Assembly (NCBI GenBank): GCA_030220185.1
Contig: JASPKZ010007303.1
Span: 1,258,501 to 1,322,500 of the forward strand
Source of the DNA: Diploptera punctata
Lineage: Eukaryota; Arthropoda; Insecta; Blattodea; Blaberidae
Reading direction: 5' to 3'
Length of the DNA: 64,000 nucleotides
The first letter of the stretch is position 1, and every line of letters starts with the position of its first letter. Under the pieces are notes generated by a model that did not search any database, was not told the DNA's origin, and saw nothing but the letters and a program-made list of their open reading frames with translations. The translations under genes and the position numbers were made by a program. Shown here one piece after another: positions 39,177 through 50,105 of this stretch.

Positions 39177-39908
39177 CAGTGGTCGGAAATTAATATTTTG
39201 GATGCTACACCATCTTGAAGATCATTTGCAAGCTGCTTTTTTTACACTCATCACCAACTTAGAGCCCAGAGCAATTGTTGAAAGTGGCGACTACCTGTCT
39301 CAATACATCCATTACAAAAACGCATGACATTTTGTCGCACTCTCTCCAAAATCGCTGGCGTCTGTTGCACAATGGTAGCGGCGGCTAAGGACCCTAGCAA
39401 GCAGTACATCTTCAGTTTCTACTGGAGTTTCATACATCATGTGCCTTCATAAGAAAAAAACCCAGAGGAATGAGTTCCGGCGATCGCGATGACCATAGTA
39501 TAGGACCTCCCCTTCCAACCTAGCTCCCTGGACCAGCTCTTGAGGACGCCCTTTAATGAGCAGTCTCACTCGTACGTTCACATCCAACGGACAATAAATG
39601 TAGTTTGAGATGACGACATGCGGCGAAACTTCTCACATCTGCCTACATCGTCCTGCCAATACGCCGGGCTCTAATTCTGACTGCACCGTACATTAAATGT
39701 ATGTCTGCCAAGTTCCTGTGACACTAGTAGATATTCCATCTTGAACAGTCAGTCATACACTGTGAAGCCAAAAGAAATAACACTGAAAGAGAAAGCTGCC
39801 TAGACAGTTTGTCTATGAACAATTAAAAGACAGTTTATAGAACGCTCCTAACATATTTTTTTAAGATGCGCGTGGCGCGCGTCCAAAATATTATATTGCC
39901 GACCACTG
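39177..39908. mobile_element. TIR element with hAT-like ends and a transposase relic
   Basis: CAGTGGTCGGAAATTAATAT (left) and its inverse at the right end (GCCGACCACTG, to 39908) match over about 28 bp. The start CAGTGGTCGGCAA is typical of hAT ends. No 8-bp duplication is visible. Between 39230 and 39560 minus-strand frames recall an RSP.L.PL.FFL transposase block like that at 48.5 kb, which belongs to a different transposase type, so this may be a composite. Confidence 0.45.
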
Positions 39909-39909
39909 G

Positions 39910-40392
39910 CCCCCTCTAACAAAAAACTCACAATATAGGAGTCTTCGACCCTAAAAGATTTGGCGGACACCCTGTAATTATTAGTATGTAGTTTCATTTG
40001 TATTTCATCTTGAGATTATGTCCCCTAATAAGAGTCAAATCTTTGTCCGATCAAGTACATTGTCAGCATGTTATTAGGGGTGTCGTTTTGTGTTAGTTGT
40101 CGAATAGGTTATGTATAAATCGCTCAACTGATCACACTGTTTTCCTTCATTTTTACGAATCACATCAGTTTGTATTTTCTAAATGTTAAACCGTCTATAG
40201 ACACGTAAAATAAAAACGAAGATTTATTCTAATGCAAATGGTACAATTTATTATAGAAGAATGTAAATTACGATCCGAGGAAAACAAGGAGACATTACAT
40301 AATGGAAAAACCTTCCAATCCTAATTAATATGATGTAGGAATATAAAACAACTGCAATTCTTCTTGAAATTTATTCATCCAACTTATGAAAG

Positions 40393-40395
<3 letters not shown>
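39910..40395. other. No recognisable feature
   Basis: AT-rich. Nothing supported. Confidence 0.4.
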
Positions 40396-40443
<48 letters not shown>

Positions 40444-40455
40444 ATGATATGATAT
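40396..40455. repeat. (TA)n and (GATAT)n microsatellite
   Basis: About 22 TA units followed by GATATGATATGATATGATA. Confidence 0.9.
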
Positions 40456-40558
40456 GATAAGAAAAATAAATGCCTGAACGGCATTTGAACCCGGACCTCT
40501 GGGTTGGTACCCCAGCGTGCTATCCATTACACCATAAAGCAAATCCAATTCAACCACT

Positions 40559-40606
<48 letters not shown>

Positions 40607-40880
40607 TCCATTATTACTAGATGTTGCGAGAAATAATAATAAAAATATTCTCTTTAATTTGCTTACTTGTTATAGTCAGCTACTAGGTGGCAGTGAAGAC
40701 CGAGTGACATCTAGTAATAATGGAGAATATAATATATATAAGAAATATAAGAAATATAAGTGTTTGAATTGGATTTGCCTGGTGGTGTAATGGATAGCAC
40801 GCTGGGGTACCAACACAGGGGTCCGGGTTCAAATCCCGTTCAGGCATTTATTTTTCTTATGTCATATTAAGCTTGCATTG
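40456..40880. mobile_element. Inverted pair of tRNA-like units (foldback)
   Basis: Left unit 40465-40550 (minus) and right unit 40775-40850 (plus) are inverted copies. Each has TGCCTG at the acceptor side, GGTGTAATGGATAGCACGCT (D-arm, box A) and CCGGGTTCAAATCCCG (T-arm, box B). The middle holds (TA)n and a second inverted pair (TCCATTATTACTAGATGT against ACATCTAGTAATAATGGA). Homology to the 53.8-kb copy continues outward past the tRNA parts. Confidence 0.65.
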
Positions 40881-40920
40881 CTCAATGCCAAAAAAATAAT
40901 TATATATATATATATATATT

Positions 40921-41140
40921 TTTTTTTTATTTATCTTCTTCACTTCCTGGTTTAGGCAAGAGTTGCCTGTTCCGTCTTTGTGAAGAATACGAGTAATGTG
41001 TTTTCCTCTGATCGCGGTACCAACGCTATGCAGAGTAGACCATTGGTGGGGCTGCCACCTCGAAGCTTTAGGTCCAGCTCCTGGATGTACTAACCCCATC
41101 TAGAGGGTTGCCACTTCTGCCAGCCTATTAAAAATTAGTT
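40921..41140 (-). pseudogene. RTE-like 3' end fragment
   Basis: CTTCTTCACTTCCTGGTTTA then GGCAAGAGTTGCCTGTTCC shares its 3' end with the 13555-13676 insertion. The upstream part is diverged and has no clear frame. Confidence 0.4.
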
Positions 41141-41368
41141 GTCGTTGTGGACTTTACTCTTGTTTCCCCGAGCATGGGTCTCTTATCATTCCAGAGAAAT
41201 GACCTCCTCTTCCCATCAGTTCTCCGACCCAAATCGCCGAAGGGATTCTATACCACAACCTTGATTTGGGTTAATCGGACTAGCTAATATCCGGCGTGCG
41301 CTGCTACGCCTAAATAAATTAAATATGTTTTTATGTTTAGTTGAATAAGTATAAAAGAAAAAAAAAAC

Positions 41369-41628
41369 TTACTTACTTACTTACTCACTGGCACTATCGA
41401 ACCCGTAGGTTCATGGCCGCACGGACATAAGCTCTCCATACATCCCTATCCTGAGCTAATGCTTTCCAATCATTCCCTGTATAATCTACTTCCCTCAAAT
41501 CATAGTTAATGTTATTATCCCACCTCATTCTTGGTCTACCAACTGGGCGTTTTCCCTCTGGCTTTCCTACAAGAAGCCTCCATGCAAGTCTTTCATTCCC
41601 CATACGTGCAACATGTCCTGTCCATCGC
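41369..41628 (-). mobile_element. RTE-A LINE, short 3' copy
   Basis: Tail TTACTTACTTACTTACTCAC, frame 41642-41394 reading GHVARMGNERLAWRLLVGK to VRAAMNLRVR. It is followed (41629-41815) by GC-richer unclassified sequence containing TCGACCAGTCCGGCATGGGT. Confidence 0.75.
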
Positions 41629-42124
41629 CCAGTTGAACCCATGTCCGCATTTCTTGACGGTTCTATTTTTACGGTGAAAGATCGTCACTCTTTCGACCAA
41701 GGTACTTTTTTCGTCTGGCTTATCACCTTCGACCAGTCCGGCATGGGTAACCCTATTGGCAGCAAAGCTACCGCCGGCATAGCTCTCAGGATCATTTAAG
41801 CAAAAAACCTACAAATTTATATCGTAATTATTTTTAGATACCTTGTGCTGATTACCCGGCGTTGCGCGCGGGATTTATTTATTCCGATCTTCTTTACATC
41901 AATGAGGTGAAAGATAATGGTTATTAAGAGTTATCCGTGAAAGAGAGATATATGCTCTTGCGACTTTTTTTGTAGATTTCTTTTTGAAATATTTAATTCT
42001 GAGCACATTAATTTGGTGTATTTGTTATGATTCAGGTAGCGTAAACCATTTAAGCGTCCAAAAGAGAATCTTTTAGTGCTTTGATGAACTTTTCTTTTAG
42101 CTCCGGCTCTGCAGTTCTTTTATT

Positions 42125-42505
42125 GAATGCCCCAGGTTATCCTTTCGACATTTCTGGTGTTATCTCCTGGCACTGACGTAATTGTTTAACCCACTTCTGA
42201 TGTGGCGCTTGTAAGGCTGGGTTAAGGTGCCCCAATGATATGATGGGTGATGATGATAGTGGTGCGCCAGGAGAGTCCTTAATTCTAAACTTAATCTATT
42301 GCGAATATGAATGGTGATGATTGTATTGGCCAGATTATTTTCGGGGATCATTTGGGCCTTAAAGTTTCCTGAAATTTGTCTTACAGCCCAAGAAAAACCT
42401 CGAAATAACGTCACCGAGGAATCTTGTCCCGTCCGGGGAACGACCCGGGCCCGCTGCATGGCAAGGCAACACGCTACATCGAGACCACAGCGGTGGACCC
42501 GACCC
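42125..42505 (-). mobile_element. SINE A2 in repeat E
   Basis: Head CACCGCTGTGGTCTCGATGT with GGGTCGTTCCCCGG as box B, SINE A body, A2 tail (CTGGCGCACCACTATCATC, AGTGGGTTAAAC). Confidence 0.75.
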
Positions 42506-42655
42506 CATAGTAATATCGATAATTTGTTATAACCGTAATATTAAAAAAAATCTCTAAATAATGGTAAAATCCATTAAAATCGATGAGGTAGTTTTTGAGT
42601 CCATGATGGAAAGACCGACTCACAGACACTCATTTTTATATTATATAAGATTTTA

Positions 42656-43204
42656 AAAAAGTGTGTTATATAATTATTTTATAATGTATTTAGATTTGTA
42701 TTAAATTATATTGCGAGATGATGCAATCGTTGTATCTGTATGAAGGGGTCGCTTTTCTAAACGCTATACAAGCTTCTCCGCGTGGCGTTTGTGTTTTGTT
42801 GGTGTGCAACACAGTTGAATATTAAAATGGCGTACGTTGTATAAAACCCGTGCGTGCGTGTGCAAAACTTAATAAACAAAGTTTGTAATAATTGTGATAG
42901 TTGTTTAAGCGTGTGCACAGTGTTTTAGTAATGTTTAACGCGTGTTTTGATGTGTGTAAAATGGACACAGGAAGTGGGGGTGTCTTGAATTCTGCACAAG
43001 GTTCGTAGATTTGTGTTATGATATTTGTAAGTTTATTGCTAACCGCTTGGTAATTGATGTTATCAAAAATCTCTCTGTTTAACCTTAGTTTGACCTCCAT
43101 CTTAAAGGTACCTAGTTTCCAACATGCAGCGGTCGGAGAATTTGAAAAACCTTACACAGATTCTATCTTATTTTACTTTCACGTATTAATTTTTTATTCA
43201 ATAC
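42656..43204. other. CpG-richer single-copy block with a weak first-exon candidate
   Basis: 42780-42965 is unusually rich in CpG for this window (CTCCGCGTGGCGTTTGTG, ACCCGTGCGTGCGTGTGC). At 42961 an ATG opens 13 codons (MDTGSGGVLNSAQ) ending at a donor-like CAAG|GTTCGT (43000/43001). No downstream exon was recognised. It could equally be the 5' region of an unknown element. Confidence 0.25.
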
Positions 43205-43214
43205 AAACTAACAC

Positions 43215-44560
43215 TCTGGGTGAGCTGCTACGCCTAAATAAATGAAAATGAATGTTTTTATATTTAGTTGAATAAGGGAAAGAAAAAATAATTATAAATT
43301 TATATCGTAATTATTTTTAGATTACTTATTCCGATTTTCTTGGCATAGATGAGCTAAAAGACGAAAATCAATGTGTTTTTATGTTTAGTTAAATAAGTAA
43401 ATGGGAAGAAATATATCGTAATTATTTTTAGATACCCCGTACAGATTAACTGGCGTTTCCCGGGAATCTACTTATTCTCATCTTCTTGGCATAAATGAGC
43501 TGAAAGGCGAAAATTAATGTGTTTTATGTTTAGTTGAGTAAGAAAACGGAAAAAAAAATATCAACATTATTTTTAAATACCCCGTGGTGATTATTACCTG
43601 TGTTGCCCGGGAATCTTCTTATCCCGATCTTCTTGGTATAAATGAGCTGAAAGACGAAAATTAATGTGTTTTATGTTTACTTGAATAAGTAGATGGAAAT
43701 ATATATATATATATATATATATACATACATATATGGTAATTATTTTTTGATACCCCGTGCTGATTAACTGGCGTTGCCTGGGTATCTACTTATCCCGATC
43801 TTCTTGGCATATGAACCGAAGTACGAAAATTAATGTGTTTTATGTTTAGTTGAATAAGTGAAAGGAAACATTTCTATCGTAATTATTTTTAGATATCCCA
43901 TGATGATTACCCGGCGTTGCCCGGGAATCTACTTATCTCCATCTTCTTGGCATAAATGAGCTGAAAGACTAAAATTGATGTGTTTTTATGTTTAGTTGAA
44001 TAAGTGAGAGTAAACATTTATATCATAATTATTTTTAGATAGGTAGGCCTACCTAGTGCTGACTACCCGTTGTTCCGGGAATTTAATTATCTCGGTGTTC
44101 TAGGCAAAAATGAGCTTACAGACGAAAATTAGTGTGGTTTTATGTATAGTTGAATATGAAGGGGTAACTTCATATCATAATTATTTTTAGATATCCCGTG
44201 CTGATTACACGGCGTTACCCAGGAATCTAGTTATCCCGATCTTCGTGGCATAAGTGAGCTGTAATACGAAAATTATTGTGTTTTTATGTTTAGTTGAATA
44301 CGTAAAAGGAAAATTGTATATAATCATTATTTTTAAATACTCGATGCTGTTTATTGCGTTGCCCGAGAATCTACTTACATCTTCTTAGCATACATTAACT
44401 GAAAGACGAAAATTAATGTATTTTTATGTTTAGTTGAATAAGTAAAGAGAAATAAAAATATATCGCAATTCTTTTTAGATACCTCGTGTTGATTACCCGG
44501 TGTTGCCCGGGAATCTAGTTATCCCGATAATTTTTCGTATAAATGAGCTGAAGGACAAAA
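43215..44560 (+). repeat. Tandem array of a ~145-bp unit
   Basis: The block CTTGGCATAAATGAGCTGAA recurs at about 43339, 43485, 43632, 43803, 43946, 44100, 44244, 44384 and 44534, mostly 140-154 bp apart. Each unit also has CCCGGCGTTGCCCGGGAATC, TTATGTTTAGTTGAATAAGT and ATCGTAATTATTTTTAGATA. One spacing is longer because of a (TA)n expansion. Confidence 0.85.
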
Positions 44561-44789
44561 TTTGTTATTGTGTTATCCGTAAAAGAATACCCGCCGTGTG
44601 CTGCTACGCTTGCCCGGCAATCTACTCATCCCGATCTTCTTGGCATCAATGAAAACCAAATGGTTATTGTGAGTTATCCGTAAAAGATAAAACATATGCC
44701 GTTGCGGACTTTCTTGTATACATATTTGAGATATTCAATTCTGCGTACTTTAATTTATGTATTTTTTATGGTTTAGGTAGCGTAAGTCA

Positions 44790-45615
44790 TTTAGGTTAGG
44801 TTCAGGTTAGGTTAAGGTTAGGTACAGGTTCAGGTTAAGTTCATGTTTGGTTCAGGTTAGGTTTAGGTTAGGCGCAGGCAAGGTTAAGACAGGCTAGGTT
44901 CAGGTTAGGTTCAAGTTTGGTTCAGGCTAGGTTCAGATTAAGTTCAGGTTAGGTTCAGGTTAGATTATATTAGATTCAGGATAGGTTCAGGATAAATTAA
45001 GGCTATATTTAAGTTAGTTTTAGGTTATGTTCAAGTTAAGTTCATGTTAGGTTCGGGCTAGGTTCAAGTTAGGTTCAGTTTAGGTTCAGGCTAGGTTCAG
45101 TTAGATTCAGACATTGTTCCAGTTAGGTTCATGATAGTTTCAGGCTAGGTTCAAGCTATGTTCAAGTTTGGTTCAGGCTAGGTTCAAATTACATTCAGGT
45201 TGGGTTCAGGCTATGTTCAAGTTAGATTCAGGTTAGTTTCAGGCTAGGTTCAAGTTAGGTTCAAGATAGTTTCAGATTAGGTTCGGATGAATTTCAGGTT
45301 ATGTTCAAGTTGGGAAGTTGGGTTCAGGTTAGGTTCAAGCTAGGTTCAGGTTAGTTTCAGGTTATGTTCAGGCTAGGTTCATGTTCGGTTCAGATTATTT
45401 TCAAGCTAGGTTCAGGTTAGGTTCAGGTTATTTTCAAGCTAGGTTCAGGTTAGGTTCAGGTTCAGTTATGTTCTTTTAGGTTTGATTATGTTCGATTAGT
45501 TCGGTTAGGTTACGTTCTGATAGGTTATATTAGGTTTGATCAGGTCCTGTCAGTATAGATAAAGTTCGGTCAGGTTGGGTCAGTATAGTTCACTATAGTA
45601 CTGGTAAGGTCAGGT
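44790..45615 (+). repeat. TTAGG/TTCAGG minisatellite
   Basis: About 800 bp of imperfect alternating GGTTAGGTTCA units. It starts and ends inside the repeat-E motif CATTTAAGCATCC: CATTTA precedes it at 44787 and CATTTAAGCATCC follows at about 45617. Confidence 0.9.
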
Positions 45616-45836
45616 CATTTAAGCATCCAAAAAGCTACTTTTTTCACGTTTTTCACTACAAAGAGTGATTTTTAAAGGTATAGGAGTTGAATATCACAAC
45701 TCTCTTATAGCTTATGTTCATCCCGGGAATCTCCTGAACATTTTGCAATAAACCCCATCAAAATCGGATGAAAGGTATAGCAGCCCATAAAATACGAACA
45801 AACAAACAAACATTCATTTTAATATATTAGATATAT

Positions 45837-46137
45837 GGTGTTCTGCCCTAGGGCACGTTCGTCACTGCAGTCATAGCATTTTCACGCTATGTTTTGCAGC
45901 TTTACTAGGGAATTATACTATTGTGGTAACTTCCCGTTGCTTTCCACACGGGGATGAGAAGGACAATGATGATGGCCAGATGATGTTCGGGGACCGTTTG
46001 GGCCTCAAAGCTTCTTGACATTTATCTTACAGATGACGAAAAAATGCCGAAAAATCTCACCCAGGAAGCTTATCCCGACCGGGAATCGAACCCTGGTTCA
46101 CTCCGTGATAAGGCAGCACGCTACCTCGAGACCACAG
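45837..46137 (-). mobile_element. SINE A
   Basis: Flanked by tagatatat (45828-45836, 46138-46146). Head CTGTGGTCTCGAGGTAGCGT, box B GGGTTCGATTCCCGG, body with CCTCATCTG..., end CAGTGACGAACGTGCCC. It inserted at the exact end of repeat E. Confidence 0.85.
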
Positions 46138-46187
46138 TAGATATATAGACAAAATAATGGAAAAACCGTCCAGTCCTCATTAATATT

Positions 46188-46191
<4 letters not shown>

Positions 46192-46240
<49 letters not shown>
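46192..46240. repeat. (AAT)n microsatellite
   Basis: About 16 AAT units at the 3' edge of the following LINE. Confidence 0.9.
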
Positions 46241-46690
46241 GCTTTATTTTACCTGGCAGAGTTAAGGCCTTAAGGCCTTGTCTGCCTCTCAACCAGATTT
46301 AAAAAATGCAAAAAATGCCTCACATCTAAATTACAACAAACATAAACGATTACATGTTATAAATACAATACAGTTATTATTTATAATGTATTTTGATTTA
46401 CCATAGATTTAACGAATATAAATATACTGTAATATGTACAAGTTATATAAAATCGAGGAAAATTATGAATGACATAGTATAAATTTAAATAAATAGAGAA
46501 AAATTAATTATTGGACAACAGATAACTGTATAAGCGTGACTTAAAAGTGCCAAGTGTGCGGCAACCCCTGATATCTTGAGGAAAGAAATTCCAGGAGCGA
46601 GCAGAGGCTACTGTGAAGGAAGTAGAATAAGAGTAAGTGCCATGAAGAGGGATGTTAGCAGACTGATATATTGTGACGTAGTGTAAGACT
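46241..46690 (-). pseudogene. CR1/L2-like LINE 3' end
   Basis: The minus strand reads SFTVASARSWNFFPQDIRGC then RTLGTFKSRLYSYLLSNN and a stop (46505-46507). The A.R.WN..P..IR....L..FK..L block is the usual C-terminus of CR1/L2/jockey-type LINEs. The 3' UTR follows to the AAT run. Confidence 0.65.
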
Positions 46691-46868
46691 TTAAAACAGC
46701 TAAAATTTTTCTTGGAATTGATTCATACAACTTACGAATGCAATAAACTTAGTTCTGGAAACGGATGTTAATACGCATTAAAAATACCCTTTTAATCCCA
46801 ACTTCTCCAGAAAGAAACCTCAAACTGAAAATATATTATAAAATCGTTATTCTCCCAGTTATATTATA

Positions 46869-47172
46869 AAGTAAAGTGATCCCACACAGACCAGGAGGCC
46901 CTTGGGGTAGTAGGAGGCTAAGGCTCCCACTTTTTCTAGACAATCGGCACTTTATGTCAGCCGGGTTGTCAGCCCTGCGTGACGGCCGCCTTTAACCCCC
47001 CCCCACAACAAGCGTCTGGTACTCATTTACGTTAGAGGCTGAGTCGACCCCAGGACCATAGTGCCGCCAGAGGGTTTGGGTCAGTTTAAAAATCCTGACC
47101 CCAACGGGACTTGAACACTCGACCCTCCGGCTTGTAGCTCAGTGCCTTAACCACTACGCTACGGCGTGCCCA
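46869..47172 (-). mobile_element. SINE F in RTE-A
   Basis: Flanked by cagttatattata (46856-46868, 47173-47185), which duplicates the RTE-A VILY codons. The sequence closely matches the 31945-32242 copy. Confidence 0.85.
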
Positions 47173-47228
47173 CAGTTATATTATACGGAAGCGAAAAGTG
47201 GCTCTTTACTTTAAGGGAAAATAACATG

Positions 47229-47848
47229 TTATAAATATTGTATCGTATTGTAAGCCTGTTTTCCCTTAATAGAGATTTAGGCGCTCTCCCGCTACAGGGA
47301 AGAATTTGAACCATACTAATTTAGTTACACTTGTTTTCTGATAGATGTCATTTTGAGTGGTACGTGGTCAGCGATCCGCCTCATACTGACATCTAGGAAA
47401 CCAAGGTAGTACTAGGACGGGAAAATTCGGTAAATTTTGCTTAGAGGCCTTTTCATGTCCCGCGCCGTAGCCGAGCGGTTAAGGTAGGAAGCCTTGGCGC
47501 AGAGCTACGGGACTTGCGCTGGTTCGAGTCTCCATGGGGGAAGAAATTTTCTCATGGTATTTCGGCCAGTATGGGACCGGTGCCCACCCAGCATCGTGAG
47601 GCAATTGGGTAGCTACAATAAGTAGCGGCTCCAGGTTGAGGAACCAGCTATAACGGCTGGGGGACTCGACATGCTAACCACATGTCACCCCTACACTGGC
47701 TGTTGATCATCTACCTCTGTGATTGACACATGTGGATGTGAAGGGCCAGCAGCCGGCTGGTAAAGGGGCAACCGGTGAAAAGTGGAAAGACCCTCAATCG
47801 GATCGGCCTTTTCATTCAGGCTTAAGGATTTTTTACGAGCCTGAAGAT
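47229..47848 (-). mobile_element. SINE C (head lost), split by SINE D
   Basis: 47262-47456 plus 47805-47848 match 33458-33700 nearly base for base (GTAAGCC, TTTAGGCGCTCTC, GACATCTAGGAAACCAAGGT, GGCTTAAGGATTTTTTACGA). The tRNA head is missing. Confidence 0.7.
47457..47804 (+). mobile_element. SINE D (tRNA-derived)
   Basis: Flanked by ggccttttcat (47446-47456, 47805-47815). Head GCGCCGTAGCCGAGCGGTTA (box A) and GCTGGTTCGAGTCTCC (box B), tRNA-Leu-like. Body GGTGCCCACCCAGCATCGTG, GAACCAGCTATAACGGCTGG. Confidence 0.85.
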
Positions 47849-48177
47849 ATGAAAATAAATTTCTTAGGGAAAATTGTGGATCAAAGAGAGGCGAATTGAC
47901 AGGTGAATGGAGGAGACTACATAACATGATCTGTACGAAAAACCGAATATTATAATAGGATTTAAGTCCCGTAGACTGCGATGAAAAGACCCATGGAACG
48001 AATGAGGAATGAAAACTCTTGTAGACCAAGAATGAGATGGGGAGAATAACAATAACTATGATTTAAAGGAAGTAGAGGGATTCTAAACCAGCATTTACCT
48101 TGATGACTAGGATTAACTTGATGTGTTGGAATTGTGGTTGATGTCGAAATTGCTATAAGGTCAACCAACATCATTTT

Positions 48178-48451
48178 CATCACTTTTGAAATTCATATTA
48201 AAGCACCGTTGAGGTTATGTAATAAGATGTTAATTATATAATTTTACCTGGTAAATCAGTCGTCCTCAACTAAATTATTAAACTTGTTCAAGTTATTCTA
48301 ATATGGAGGCCTTTCGAAAACTATGTTTCATCCTCTGCGTTTTAATTGGAACCAGTTTTCGAAAGGCCTTCATATTAGAATAACTTGAAGTTTAATAATT
48401 TAGTTGAGGACGACTGATTTACCAGGTAAAAATTATATAATTAACATCTTA
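48178..48451. mobile_element. Miniature foldback PLE insertion
   Basis: Flanked by caacatcatttt (48166-48177, 48452-48463). Arms about 48228-48329 and 48350-48449 are almost perfect inverted copies, each with TTTTCGAAAGGCCT and GTTGAGGACGACTG. CACCGTTGAGGTTAT lies at the left edge. Confidence 0.75.
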
Positions 48452-48791
48452 CAACATCATTTTGCAACAGAATTAAACTTCTCCATATTTCCATTATGAG
48501 ATTCGTAATTTCCTGAACAAAGAATTGCCACAACGCTAGATTGGGCTTAGGCGTGATCGCGAAAATATGCTAATATCCTTTTCTCCGCGGTCACCAGATC
48601 TGACTCTCAAAGATATCTATTGTGGGATATATTAAATACGTGTTTTTGTACTATCTCTGCCTATTATGACGATGCATATCAAGGAACAGCGTAAACAGCA
48701 TCGATGGAGCAAGGTTAAAATGTTGGTATAACTGGTATATCGCATTGATGTGTGTCGGGCGACACTAAGTTTACATGTTGAACGTCTATTG

Positions 48792-49972
48792 CAGAGGTCA
48801 CCAATTAGATTTCATGGAGGTCCATTTTCAGAGTCGTAAATTAAGTCGAGGTCCGGAACCACAGTTCATTAAAACATACGAAGCTTTTATTAAGTAACTA
48901 ATATTACAAGGAAACTATTTAAATTATGTTATGGGTATGAATTGCACAAATTAAACAAAACACGTGGTAAATATTAAAAGGATGCAGCTAGTACACAGTT
49001 ATTAATTGTAATAATTATTAATAAGTTTATGATAAACTTAACATATGGTCAGAATAATATTTAAATATCTCACTTCACAAATTTAGTGTTTTTCACGATA
49101 CCAGGTTTCAAACGGAATCCTGTTCATCTTATGTGAAGTCTCCGACCATAAGCAGTACTGCCAACCGAGCCAATAATAATACTATTAATTCATTCATTCA
49201 TTCATAGTGTTCTGCTCAAGAGCAGGTCTTTCACTGCAATCTCAGCATTCTCCACTCTTTCCTTAACTCAGCTTTCCTTTTTTATATCTGCATACAAATA
49301 ATTTATTTTCATATTGTCTATCATCTGATGTCTTTTTCTGCCTCTAACTTTATTTCCGTTGACTATTCCTTCTAGAGCGTCCTTCTTAGCCAGTGGCCAA
49401 TCCAATTTATTTTCCTCTTCTTTATGAGTTCTAGCAATGTTCTTCTTTCACCCACTCTGTCTAGCACATCTTTATTTCTTACTTTGTCTGTCCATTTTAT
49501 ACGTTCCATTCTTCTCCATATCCACATCTCAAAAGCTTCCAGTCGCTTTTCCTCATTCCGTCGTTATGTCCAAGTTTCTGGACCATACAATGCTACACTC
49601 TACACAAAGCACTTCACTAGCCTCTTCCTTAATTCTTTTGCCAAAGGTCCGCAGAAAATGCTTCTCTTCTTGTTGAAAGTTTCTTTTGCCATTGCTATCC
49701 TCTGCTTTGTTTCTTGACCGCAGTTCATGTTACTACTGCTAGTACAACCCAAGTATTTGAAGCTCTCCACTTGCTCAATGGCCTCATCTTTAATCCTTAT
49801 GTTTATCTTCCATGGTTTAATAATGCTATAATGACATGAAATTTAGTACAACTGGTTATATTCGATCTTTAACAGGTTTTAAAAAAATTCATTAATTCGA
49901 TATTTAACCATTCTGGAAACCAATGCCTCAGAGTCCGGATCCGGACCGCGGTCCGCCAACTGGTGACCCCTG
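48792..49972. mobile_element. hAT-type element with 8-bp target duplication
   Basis: Ends CAGAGGTCACCAATTAG and the inverse of CCAACTGGTGACCCCTG form hAT-like terminal repeats. The perfect 8-bp duplication gtctattg (48784-48791, 49973-49980) has the size expected for hAT. No transposase frame remains. It contains the RTE-G copy. Confidence 0.75.
49188..49862 (-). pseudogene. RTE-G LINE 3' half with (ATGA)n tail
   Basis: The minus strand gives CGQETKQRIAMAKETFNKK, GPLAKELRKRLVKCFV, RRNEEKRLEAFEMWIWRRME, KWTDKVRNKDVLDRV and RGRKRHQMIDNMK. Tail TTCATTCATTCAT at 49190-49205. Frameshifts in the LYG.ETWT region. Confidence 0.75.
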
Positions 49973-50105
49973 GTCTATTGGATAAAAACAAAATTTTCAC
50001 AGATACTATTTCTGTTGATACTCATTGCATTATTCTAGATTTAATAGTATGGACATAGCGACATTATAAAACACCAGAGACACTTTTCGAATTACCCTGT
50101 ATGTA

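Larger units (their letters stand above)
41276..42655 (+). mobile_element. Repeat E copy 1, split by RTE-A and SINE A2
   Basis: It opens with CCGGCGTGCGCTGCTACGCC and resumes after the insert at 41816 with ATCGTAATTATTTTTAGATA and ACCCGGCGTTGCGCG. It continues through GTAAACCATTTAAGCGTCC and closes with AAAATCGATGAGGTAG, CACAGACACTCATTTTTATA. No protein was recognised. Confidence 0.6.
43205..45835 (+). mobile_element. Repeat E copy 2, expanded by two tandem arrays
   Basis: Starts CTGCTACGCCTAAATAAATG, ends ATACGAACAAACAAACAAAC then TTCATTTTAATATATTAGAT. Compared with the 54.9-kb copy it has gained a 145-bp tandem array and a TTAGG-like minisatellite. The oligo (ACAA)n followed by a TTAATATATTAG end resembles 3' ends of some arthropod LINEs, but there is no coding evidence. 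Confidence 0.6.
46735..48078 (+). pseudogene. RTE-A LINE carrying nested SINEs
   Basis: Pieces 46735-46868, 47173-47228 and 47849-48078 are collinear RTE-A sequence (LKIY.IVILPVIL, YGSEKWLFTLRE, GEWRRLHN, LVDQE/GRPRMRW). SINE F, SINE C and, inside SINE C, SINE D fill the gaps. Confidence 0.7.
48500..50105 (+). pseudogene. Mariner-like transposase remnant, split by a hAT element
   Basis: Frames read FSPRSPDLTLKDIY near 48590 and LVYRIDVCRATLSLHVERL near 48740-48790, the PPRSPDLTPLD..LWG and YRLDVCR...G.HIE blocks of a common arthropod transposase (I recall association with DUF4817 proteins). After the hAT insert the sequence resumes and ends in TTTTCGAATTACCCTGTATG, a typical terminal motif of that group. 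Confidence 0.55.

Noticed and set aside
43215..45615. Regularly spaced repeats that might suggest a CRISPR-like array
   Set aside because: Units are contiguous and diverged with no unique spacers, in eukaryotic DNA; they are tandem arrays inside repeat E.
46098..46292. Poly-Leu ORF, and a similar one at 52401-52757
   Set aside because: Generated by (AAT)n arrays read through into SINE or RTE-A sequence.
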